Below, piece after piece: positions 7,572-13,984 of a DNA stretch of 13,984 nucleotides (the stretch's first letter is position 1; each line of letters opens with the position of its first letter). The stretch is taken from contig JAQIWT010000908.1 in the NCBI GenBank assembly GCA_034696485.1, forward strand, positions 1 to 13,984, read 5' to 3'. The DNA is from Isohypsibius dastychi. Its lineage: Eukaryota; Tardigrada; Eutardigrada; Parachela; Isohypsibiidae. Below the pieces are notes generated by a model. That model was not told where the DNA came from, did not search any database, and worked only from the letters and a program-made list of their open reading frames with translations. The position numbers were made by a program, and so were the translations under genes.

Positions 7572-9598
7572 TTAGGTTTTAATAAAGAAATTGAGAACAA
7601 AGTAAGGGGGCAAGTTGTTATGTGGTTTAGATGAACCGGCGAGTCCTTCCGTGTCCCGGCGAGATCTAAAAAAAGCTCCACTAAAAGAAGATTCAGGTCG
7701 ACGCCGACCAGCGTGCCCGAAACCCGAGTGCGCTTTGAGATGATCATGTGATGGCATCTCATCTTTAGTCAAAACATGCATTGCTTCTCCACCTGTGGCC
7801 CCAAGACTGTCGGCAAAACCTCCAGACCCAGCCCTGCCGACGGGAAACCTCTCGCGAAAATCGGGAAGCTTTCCGCCCACTGCAGCGCACAGTGTTCTGT
7901 AAATATCACAATCTATTTGCGAACCATCGCACCTGAGCCATCCATCAGGTACAGAGCTTACAAACGACATAACCACCGTCCCGGTTTTGGCCAGTTTTCC
8001 GCTTACATCCAGACTGTTAATGGAACTGATTGCATCCTCTCTCACACGATTCACGGTCTCCGTTGTTTCGTTTTGTAGCTTCCCATGCGCAATCTCCAGC
8101 GCAGTCAGCTTCTGGTTCAAACGCCTAAATTCTTCCCGCTGCTTCATTAACTCTCCAATCGAGGTAGCAGAGTCAAGAGTATTCATTCGGCTACTCAGCT
8201 CGGAAGATGATTTGGCCACACGGACTTGGGTGGTTGTGATCAAAGCAGCGGTTCTCAGAGCAGCCAGGTTCACGCGGTTAAGCTGCATGGGTTTTGGGAT
8301 AAAGACCTCCCCATTCCATTGCGAAACATTCTCGGCTTCATTCAACAGTTGAAGAAGCTTATCGCGCTCATTTCGGAACGTTGAGTTTGATGCAGTGGAT
8401 TGTGAAGTTGAATGGAAACCACCAAAACTGAACAATTTGATACCAAAGTCCGCCCCATTCTTCGATGATGAACTATCACCACTTTCACTGGAAGATGAAT
8501 TCTTCATGATTTCCCTCAGCAGACTGTAATCTTTGCTGTAAGCGTTATTCAAGGCTTGCGTGACTTTGTCTGGTCTACTGTTTTCGTCATTCCAGAACAC
8601 CGAATCCCACATTTGTGCCTCAAATGTTGCAGTGGAGACAGTTTTCATTTGGAGAAGATTCTCCAAAACCATGCCGATACTGAGTGACTGGTCGGTGCTT
8701 ACGAACTCATCGTCCGTCACTTCCGTTGCCATGACCTTTGTCGCGATTTCCAAGGTCATTCTCTTGACATCATCATACTTCATGTAGACAGTGCTTTTGT
8801 TCAGGAGCTTTTGCTCAAGAGCTGCATACAGCCTTGCTGACTGCACATGCTGGGATGTTACCTGAGTAAAAACATCTAAGCAATTATGTATGCACTTGCT
8901 CACGTCACAGTACTTGTATTGTCTTCCGGCTGGTCCTCTGTGTTTGAAGGCTGTAATAAACAACGGTATCCGACACTAAATGGTTTGGGTTGTTTCTGAC
9001 TTGTCTTTCAAGTTGCGTGCATGTGTCATTCTCGATGCAGTTGAATCTGAACTGAAAGGTTGCAGGTTGGCTGGCATATGATGTCCACTTGTTGAATAGT
9101 TCGTAGCCCTCGAACGGTTCATTCGTGTCGATTCTTATCTCTTCGATCGGCAGTGTACGAAGACTACTTCTTAGAACTGGTGAACCAACTTTCTTTGATA
9201 ATTCCTGAAGGATGAATGTTTCAAATTCTTCATCCCACATAACGACAGAGAATGTCATCTCATAGTGCTTTGAGAAGCTGTTATAGGAAGTTGAAGCCGA
9301 ACTCGGGTCGATTATCAAAGCTGGTGAATAGTAGTACTGCAGAAGATCAGGAGATGTAGCTTGATTCCTGTATACGGATATTCGAAAACTCCCTTTGTAG
9401 ATAGCAGACAAGAAAGCACTGGGTGAAATTTCTAAAATTCCCCATGATTTTTGTTCTGAAAAGGAAACAATTGAACTCGATAAATTTGAAAGGGTGGACC
9501 GCCAAATGCAACGTACGATTCAAAGCATTTGCATTCTGGCACAGTACGACTGTAAGCACGAGAAGGTTGAATGGGCTGGCCGAATATGGTTTATGCAT
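7572..9598 (-). CDS. Secreted protein with C-terminal phage tail collar domain
   Basis: Three exons: 9598-9517, 9455-8914, 8861-7572. Introns: 61 nt (GTACGT...TTTCCTTTTCAG, phase 1) and 52 nt (GTACTG...TTTTTACTCAG, phase 0). The product is about 637 residues. Residues 1-25 are a signal peptide (hydrophobic FNLLVLTVVLC, cleavage after ANA). Residues ~28-325 match no domain I can name; they include FWNDENSRPDKV. Residues ~329-344 are Ser-rich, and ~445-484 look like a coiled coil (EFRRLNQKLTALE). Residues ~502-637 are a phage tail collar domain: GTVVMSFVSSVPDGWLRCDG, KLPDFRERFPVGR, DEMPSHDH, and terminal PHNNLPPYFVLNFFIKT. In phages this module caps trimeric fibres. Introns and a signal peptide show it is a eukaryotic gene, not phage contamination. 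It is probably extracellular, possibly a trimer; function unknown. The domain is near certain; exon 1 and the start are likely but inferred. Confidence 0.85.
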
Positions 9599-9650
9599 TT
9601 TAAACAGTTGAATCTGAAAGGAAAATAGAGGAAGAAAAACGTACCCAAAT
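9599..9650 (-). promoter_or_regulatory. Splice acceptor 15 nt upstream of the tail-collar ATG
   Basis: On the minus strand a long pyrimidine tract (TTTTTCTTCCTCTATTTTCC) runs into TTTCAG, ending at 9614. Only 15 nt separate it from the ATG at 9598. It implies a 5'UTR intron or a spliced-leader trans-splice site. A GTACTT near 9702 is a possible donor for a ~90-nt UTR intron. Confidence 0.5.
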
Positions 9651-10155
9651 GAACGGAACAAATGCAAAAAACGAGCAGGTTGGTCTGGTTTTAATCTAAA
9701 GTACGGTGGAAGGCAAAGAACGCCCGTGGGTAATGCTTTTCCCGGTTAGATTAGGAATCACGCTGACAATAACTTCTGACAGCCAGACATTGGCAGGTAT
9801 AAATCGATATGAATTGATGATGACTTGAAAGACAAAACAGAATGCAGTTGTCTCTGCTCTCAAGTTTCAGAAACCGAATAACTTATTTTATCCAAATATC
9901 CCTCAAAAACGCTCTGAGGAGCGAAATTTCTCAATGCCCACCTTTGGCGGGCATACTAAACTTTCCAAAAAGATGATATTGAATAAGAAATAGATATTCA
10001 AGATTCTCAAGCCTTAATTGATCTGAAAGGGACTGTTGTCCCGGAATTCGACACCGGAGGACTGATGGTGATATCAGCAGCAATTGTTGGAGCGCAATAG
10101 GAGACTGAGGCAGGAGACAGGTGTCGGAGAAATGACTACCCAGTAGTACCCACAC
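9651..10155. other. Intergenic between two minus-strand genes; paired hairpins
   Basis: No confident coding sequence. It holds the 3'UTR of the 84-residue gene and the upstream region of the tail-collar gene. Two adjacent small hairpins are at 9910-9923 (CGCTC/GAGCG, TGAG loop) and 9935-9953 (TGCCCACC, TTT, GGCGGGCA; one G-T type mismatch). A 74-codon frame (9931-10155) begins directly after the upstream gene's stop and is probably 3'UTR. Confidence 0.4.
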
Positions 10156-10458
10156 CTATTCTCCCGGGGAATAGTTGGGGAAATATCCCTGGAAAGCCGT
10201 TTCTGAACGGTTTTCCAAATACTCGGCGGAAAACTTTATGTATTCACGGCAACTAATTATTACACCTTTGAGTCTGGCACTCACACCAAACTTTACTTAC
10301 GGTCCAAATAGCTGCTTCGTTGTGCCTGATGGACTGTTATTCATCTCAGCTAGATACAAATTCCCATCAACTACTCTATGAAGCTGATCGGTCTTATTTT
10401 CAGGGCACGCGACTGAAGCGCAATGGACTTTCAATGCAGCTACTCCGCAGATTCGCAT
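10156..10458 (-). CDS. Small 84-residue putative secreted protein, two exons
   Basis: Exon 1 is 10458-10301 and exon 2 is 10252-10156. The 48-nt intron (10300-10253) has a GTAAGT donor and a TAATAATTAG acceptor, phase 2 on both sides. The spliced frame starts MRICGVAALKVHCASVACPE and ends FPNYSPGE with TAG. The start gives a short hydrophobic Ala/Val/Cys-rich leader, a plausible but weak signal peptide. The rest is hydrophilic (HRVVDGNLYLAEMNN, CREYIKFSAEYLENRSE) with one NKT and one NRS glycosylation sequon and four Cys in total. Codon-like texture and matching splice phase support it. I know no homologous family. It lies ~560 bp upstream of the tail-collar gene on the same strand. A longer N-terminus is possible, as the frame stays open past the ATG to stops near 10500. 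Confidence 0.55.
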
Positions 10459-10492
10459 AAGCAGTACGATGACCCCTAAATTTATAAAGCAG
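10459..10492 (-). promoter_or_regulatory. Splice acceptor 17 nt upstream of the 84-residue ORF
   Basis: Minus-strand CTTTATAAATTTAG ends at 10476, leaving a 17-nt leader (10475-10459) before the ATG. It mirrors the acceptor before the tail-collar gene. Confidence 0.4.
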
Positions 10493-11068
10493 AACTTTGG
10501 TTATTATTAACCCTGCTTGATTTGGTCGTCAGAAAAAAACGATTCCTATCAGTCATTCATCGAGGGTGTACAGAAGTTAGCTTGCTCTGCAGACGGCAGT
10601 GTCCGAAATTCCATTTCCATAGCAGGAATGGAAAATCCAGTTTAAAATCAAATCCCGGTGAAAAGGGGATGGATGAAACTGAATGGATCTGAACGATATA
10701 TTTTTTAGCTGCCGCCACTCATGCATTCATCATGTCTTGAACGTGGAAAATAAAATAGTTTGCATGGTTCGACCGGACCTCGGATCGAGTCGTTTCATGG
10801 TTATATGATTATCTCACGGATTTGTGGACAGATGGCCACGAAACCGCCAGCGGCAGCATCGACGGAATATGCGCACAATTTCGGCTTCTTGCATTTACAT
10901 TCAGTTTCTCAACACCGAACATTGCAAAGCGGAGCGAAAAAGGAAGGAAGGAAGCGAAAAAGGTAACATAATCATAATGTTCATGGTAGACACTGGTAAG
11001 CACATCCAATGCCGCAGCGGAACATTTCCGCAAATTCCATTTATACACCACAGGGGCCGCTCGAAGGC
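10493..11068. other. No confident gene
   Basis: Several overlapping frames of 60-100 codons exist on both strands, none family-like. An AATAAA on the plus strand near 10748 has no gene in front of it. The one clear structure is the 41-bp repeat at 10853-10893, shared with the Harbinger element. Confidence 0.35.
10853..10893 (+). repeat. 41-bp direct repeat, copy 1
   Basis: Begins GCAGCATCGACGGAAT and ends TTCGGCTTCTTGCA. It matches 11296-11336 at 40 of 41 positions (A versus G at position 17). This copy is outside the Harbinger element. Confidence 0.85.
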
Positions 11069-11071
11069 TAA

Positions 11072-11090
11072 AAGATCAACTATAGTCGAC
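11072..11090 (+). repeat. Left terminal inverted repeat of Harbinger element
   Basis: AAGATCAACTATAGTCGAC, pairing with 12914-12932 with two mismatches; preceded by TAA. Confidence 0.7.
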
Positions 11091-11224
11091 GTTTTTCCCT
11101 TCTGCCAAGCCGTTTTGTAGTGGCAGACGTATTTCGCGAAAAAGTCTATTATAGTCGGCAGATCTGCCCGCGGCTTTTCAAGAACTAGTTTGTTTTGCAA
11201 AACTCCAAATAAATTTGAATGAAC

Positions 11225-12510
11225 ATGGCCGCCGCTACTCGTCGATCTCGGGCATCAAAAGCTGCCGTAGCCGAAGCAAGTTGTTGCAAGCCGAAGCAGC
11301 ATCGACGGAATGTGCGCACAATTTCGGCTTCTTGCAAAACCATCGATCTTTAAGCCGCGACCTCTAAATCCAGCGAACCAGAATCTGCCAAACTGGAATG
11401 GACAAACCAAGAAACTGAACTTCTTGTGGAATAAGTTCGCGAAGAGGAACCTCTTTGGAAAACCAGTCATGACCTTTACATGAACAAGGCCAAGAAACCG
11501 GACTTTTGGAAGAAAGTTGCCGACCAAATTGACGACAACAACAAGGATGGTACTATTTTTGATTATTCTTTATGTCTAGATATTTATCATTTTTTTCTGC
11601 TAGCAATTGAATGTAAAAAGCAGTGGACTTCGGTGCGAGAGAAATTCACAAAGAGAACTGGCAGAGTCGTCAAAGTTCCAAGTGGATCTGGCTATGATGC
11701 CGCCGTTGCCGCTATCACCAAAACGTTTCCGTTTTGGACTCAAATGCAGTTCCTCCGAGATCTGGATGCACCTGAGTATGTATTTTGTTCCTTCATTTTG
11801 CATGGCTATATTTTTAAAACTATTTTTTGCAGGCGTTCTTCGAATATTTCGAAGAAAAAGCTGGTTTCTTCGGAATCGATTTCGATTCGGAATCGATTTG
11901 CCTCACTGGAGCGCGAGGAGCTTGCCACAACAGACAGTGCTTCTCGATCCGAATTTTGTAAGCTTATTGAATTTAACTGTTATTAGGTTAATCGGCCAAC
12001 AGCACTATCTCTCGATACCCCGTTTTTGGAAAATTTCTCCTAAGATTTGCTGATGTTTTCAGGTACCCCGACACAGAACAAGTTCAACAAAAAGCGAAAA
12101 GCGGAGGAAGCCGACAATGAGCTAGTTGCAAGTTTGCAAGAAATGACGAAACATGGAGCGGACATGCAAAAGCAGTTCGAAATGGTCGTCAAAAGCGCTG
12201 TTGGGGGGAGCGCGGTTGTAAACACCGGAAGACGACTTCGGTATTTATTTTCGAGCTTATTTGGTTGAAAAGCTGGTCTTTCAGTTTTTGGTATCTAGGG
12301 AAGTATGTTTCGGTGATGCTGAACCAACTACCGTCTGATCAGCGGGAACTGCTCAAGACAGATATTCGCAGAACAATCACAACATTCAACTATCAGTGGA
12401 TGATGCAGCAGTACCAGGCACCACCACTTCAAAGCTATCAGCTTCCTGCGGATAATACGGGAGGATTTTCGACGATTCGCATGAATGATGGACACATGAC
12501 CTCACTTTAA
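11225..12510 (+). pseudogene. MADF/BESS-like accessory gene of Harbinger element, probably broken
   Basis: DNA-binding partner that in Harbinger elements helps bring the transposase to DNA. Exons: 11225-11549, 11604-11775, 11833-11957, 12063-12240, 12285-12510. Introns of 54, 57, 105 and 44 nt have donors GTACTA, GTATGT, GTAAGC and GTATTT; all end in AG, and phases 1, 2, 1 and 2 match. The MADF region spans WTNQETELLVE, EEPLWKTSHDLYMNKAKKPDFW, AIECKKQWTSVREKFTK and FPFWTQMQFLRDL. A basic middle (NKFNKKRKAEE) follows, then a BESS-like end (MLNQLPSDQRELL). Two in-frame TAA codons (11351-11353 and 11432-11434) interrupt exon 1; the second lies within the MADF helix region. Initiation at ATG 11480 would give 256 residues lacking the first MADF helix. 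Splicing beyond that is consistent, so decay is recent or the truncated form is used. Confidence 0.7.
11296..11336 (+). repeat. 41-bp direct repeat, copy 2
   Basis: The same unit inside the 5' part of the MADF gene. It sits in a stretch that ends in an in-frame stop at 11351, as if inserted or duplicated there. Confidence 0.85.
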
Positions 12511-12533
12511 CCGTTTTTTTAATACGCAAGACA

Positions 12534-12715
12534 ACTCGACTGAATTCTCCATGAATTTCGCGAAAAAGATTCAATGGACGAACATTCCATCTCCGGGCTC
12601 TGCGTTTTAGTTTTCGTTTGTGAATCAAAATGCGAGTTAGAGCCATTTTGCGGTTCTGATGGTTCTTTAGACAAGCAAAGTATGCCGAAAGCATAACCAC
12701 AAGAACTGGATCCAT
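12534..12715 (-). pseudogene. Harbinger transposase, N-terminal remnant
   Basis: From ATG 12715 (MDPVLVVMLSAYFACL) the frame reads a basic stretch KRKLKRRARRW, then NVRPLNLFREIHGEFSRVV. This matches the start of HARBI1-type transposases, where an Arg-rich run is followed by a W.VRP.N..R...GEFS.LV motif. Similarity stops near 12534; the next sequence on this strand is the antisense of the MADF last exon. The whole catalytic DDE domain is missing, so an internal deletion joined the transposase 5' end to the MADF 3' end. The open frame continues antisense to the MADF exon by chance. Confidence 0.65.
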
Positions 12716-12913
12716 TTTTGAAAAATCTAACAACAAAATGAGATCTTGATTCCTATTATACTCAAGAAATCGCGAAGACAAGTTCAGTGGCAGATCTGTC
12801 AGTGTTTTGGCAGAGCAGAACCATTTGGCTTGTATGTGCACGTCTGCCCGCTGAGCAGAGCGTATTTAGGATTTAGCAGATCTGCCAGCTAGCAGACCTG
12901 CCGTGCGGCAGAA

Positions 12914-12932
12914 GTCGACTATAATTGATCCT
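12914..12932 (-). repeat. Right terminal inverted repeat of Harbinger element
   Basis: Reads AGGATCAATTATAGTCGAC on the minus strand; followed on the plus strand by TAA. Confidence 0.7.
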
Positions 12933-12935
12933 TAA

Positions 12936-13303
12936 AGCATCTTGATTTCGTGGCAATCTACCGTTTCATCCATCGCTTCTTTAAAAATAGAATATGGTGA
13001 CTGCGTGTTTTCTGTCTCTGTTCCGAAGTTATAAGCTATAGTCGAAAACTCGTATCGTTTTTTTTAGCTGATGTTGAATTATGTTATAAATTCGCCTTGA
13101 ATGTGTTTTAACTTTTAATGCAGTAGAACAGAAACCCCAGAAGAATCATTAATTTTCATTATAGACATTTTCCAGTCTTAACGTATTAGACTTGACGCGG
13201 ACTTCGGTTACCGGATCCGGTTGTAAGTTTCAGTGTATTCGATGAGGGGAGTGGGGACGTGATTATAATGGAAGGTGTCGAATTTTAATTGATCTTTCCT
13301 ATA
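12936..13303. other. Intergenic; no gene seen
   Basis: AT-leaning sequence between two DNA transposons. It holds a GGTTACCGGATCCGG segment near 13207-13221 and no open frame of note. Confidence 0.4.
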
Positions 13304-13326
13304 CACCATTCCTTGGTTATATGGGA
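13304..13326 (+). repeat. Left terminal inverted repeat of the MITE-like element
   Basis: Starts CACCATTCCTTGG directly after TA; pairs with 13849-13871 at 21 of 23 positions. Confidence 0.7.
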
Positions 13327-13383
13327 TTCTTGCTATATGGGACATTCAAAATCGTTTCGTAACTGTGACGTATAGCAGCTAGC

Positions 13384-13400
13384 TTACGGAGGGTCCGTAA
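13384..13400. repeat. Small perfect hairpin
   Basis: TTACGGA, GGG loop, TCCGTAA: a 7-bp stem inside the MITE-like element, just before the internal ACCAGGGGAT motif. Confidence 0.5.
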
Positions 13401-13848
13401 TTTAGTCTAACCAGGGGATTTTCGCTACATGGGACGCAAACCCCCTACAATTTCGATTCAAACGCCCATCACTGGTTTTGTTGTGATATCAAAACTGAAC
13501 AAGAATCAATATCATTTGGTGCAATTTGCGTGTTTCTTCCTGTTTTCTATTCAATAAATATTTATTTAGTGACTCACTTATTTATTTCATGAAAAACCAT
13601 CGCAAGATACTTCCGGTGAGATCATGCCTCCGCAGTCGAAATCGAGACAACACCAGTTTTTCGATTCTAGGTTGAAATATATTCTGGAACTGGTTTGCAT
13701 ACATAATACTCGGTGGGCTGTTTATTTGTGCTTCTACAAGGTCGGAAAACCGAAAGGTCACCTGTCGGATTTGGTGACGACAGCGGCCCTCGCTATATGG
13801 GTTTTGTTGTGGTTTTACTCGCTATATGGGACTGCCAAACCAAACTTG

Positions 13849-13871
13849 TCCCATATAACCAGGGGATGGTG
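13849..13871 (-). repeat. Right terminal inverted repeat of the MITE-like element
   Basis: Ends ...AACCAGGGGATGGTG followed by TA; reverse complement of the left end with two differences. Confidence 0.7.
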
Positions 13872-13939
13872 TATTTGGTACCTGTTTGCTGATTTTCTTG
13901 AGTTTCATATTGACCCTGTCCTATTCTTGCCGTTTTTGT

Positions 13940-13952
13940 CCCCCCCCCCCCC
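13940..13952. repeat. Poly-C tract
   Basis: Thirteen consecutive C residues near the window end; length may be unreliable in assembly. Confidence 0.8.
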
Positions 13953-13984
13953 AACTTGGGAGGACTTTACAGCGTAACGCATAT

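Larger units (their letters stand above)
11072..12932. mobile_element. PIF/Harbinger-like transposon, internally deleted
   Basis: A 1861-bp element flanked by TAA at 11069-11071 and 12933-12935, the 3-bp TWA-type duplication of PIF/Harbinger elements. Its inverted ends, 11072-11090 and 12932-12914, match at 17 of 19 positions (A-GATCAA-TATAGTCGAC core). Subterminal GCAGATCTGCC motifs recur at both ends (about 11156 and 12879). Harbinger elements commonly encode a transposase plus a Myb/SANT/MADF-type DNA-binding partner. Here the partner is on + and the convergent transposase on - is cut to its first ~60 codons. The element therefore probably cannot move alone. Confidence 0.7.
13304..13871. 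mobile_element. Non-autonomous Tc1/mariner/pogo-type element (MITE-like)
   Basis: A 568-bp element between TA dinucleotides (13302-13303 and 13872-13873). Its 23-bp inverted ends (13304-13326 and 13849-13871) agree at 21 of 23 positions and include GGTTATATGGGA. GCTAYATGGG(AC) motifs recur at 13332, 13424, 13792 and 13821, resembling the subterminal CGCTAT-type repeats of pogo/Tigger ends. No transposase domain is recognisable. An ATG at 13624 opens a 117-codon frame starting MPPQSKSRQHQFFDSRLK, which might be a relic of a transposase N-terminus but runs out through the right end. It would need a transposase in trans; the pogo element at 3110-5473 has different ends. Confidence 0.65.

Noticed and set aside
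8862-8963. First 34 residues of the long unspliced frame ending at 7572
   Set aside because: No ATG opens it there; the upstream exon reads past it in another frame, and a phase-0 intron at 8862-8913 joins the exons cleanly, so most of this stretch is intron or the other frame.
7572-9598. Phage or bacterial origin of the locus (prophage or contamination)
   Set aside because: The gene contains splice signals and a eukaryotic-type signal peptide, has no other phage genes nearby, and sits among animal transposons.
9347-9667. 106-codon minus-strand frame overlapping the tail-collar 5' end
   Set aside because: Only its signal-peptide part (9598-9517) is used; after the 61-nt intron the coding frame changes, and no ATG opens the frame at 9667.
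9910-9953. Paired hairpins as a histone-type or bacterial terminator
   Set aside because: Neither matches the histone 3' stem-loop consensus, and rho-independent termination does not apply in this context.
12386-12841. 151-codon minus-strand frame as a whole gene
   Set aside because: Only 12534-12715 resembles Harbinger transposase; the rest is antisense to the MADF last exon or upstream of the likely ATG.
1-13984. CRISPR arrays, tRNA or rRNA genes
   Set aside because: No regularly spaced identical repeats and no recognisable tRNA or rRNA cores on either strand by eye.

Overview
The window looks like genomic DNA from a compact-genome invertebrate animal. Every gene I can reconstruct carries short GT-AG introns (44-118 nt by my boundaries). 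There are no bacterial-style operons or ribosome binding sites. The transposon load (DIRS-like retroelement, pogo/Tigger-like and PIF/Harbinger-like DNA transposons, a MADF-BESS-type gene) is typical of metazoan invertebrates. I cannot narrow the lineage from sequence alone.

Layout. Positions 1-1144 hold one weak two-exon micro-gene (617-844, +). Positions 1145-2572 have no confident gene: two very AT-rich tracts flank a segment with palindromes, an ETS-like hairpin and CACGTG E-boxes. Positions 2573-7142 are a degenerate DIRS-like retroelement on the minus strand, with Gag, then a reverse transcriptase containing a spliceable intron and one nonsense codon, then the connection and a decayed RNase H. 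It is split at 3110-5473 by a pogo/Tigger-like transposon with 59-bp perfect terminal inverted repeats, a TA target-site duplication and an apparently intact four-exon, 504-residue transposase. Removing the element plus one TA restores the reverse transcriptase reading frame.

Positions 7572-9598 (minus) are the most interesting host-like gene. It has three exons and encodes about 637 residues: signal peptide, large unrecognised region, Ser-rich linker, predicted coiled coil, and a C-terminal phage tail collar domain. About 560 bp upstream on the same strand is a second reconstructed gene (10156-10458), two exons encoding a small 84-residue probably secreted protein. Both have a strong splice acceptor 15-17 nt before the ATG, which suggests 5'UTR introns or spliced-leader trans-splicing.

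Positions 11072-12932 are an internally deleted PIF/Harbinger-like element (TAA duplication, about 19-bp inverted repeats). It keeps a five-exon MADF/BESS-like accessory gene on + and only the first ~60 codons of its convergent transposase on -. Positions 13304-13871 are a 568-bp non-autonomous Tc1/mariner/pogo-type element with TA flanks and six copies of a (G)CTATATGGGA motif.

The mobile elements are layered: the DIRS element is old and broken, and the pogo element inside it looks young. The secreted tail-collar gene is the best candidate for a little-described system, an animal extracellular protein using a phage fibre-tip module.
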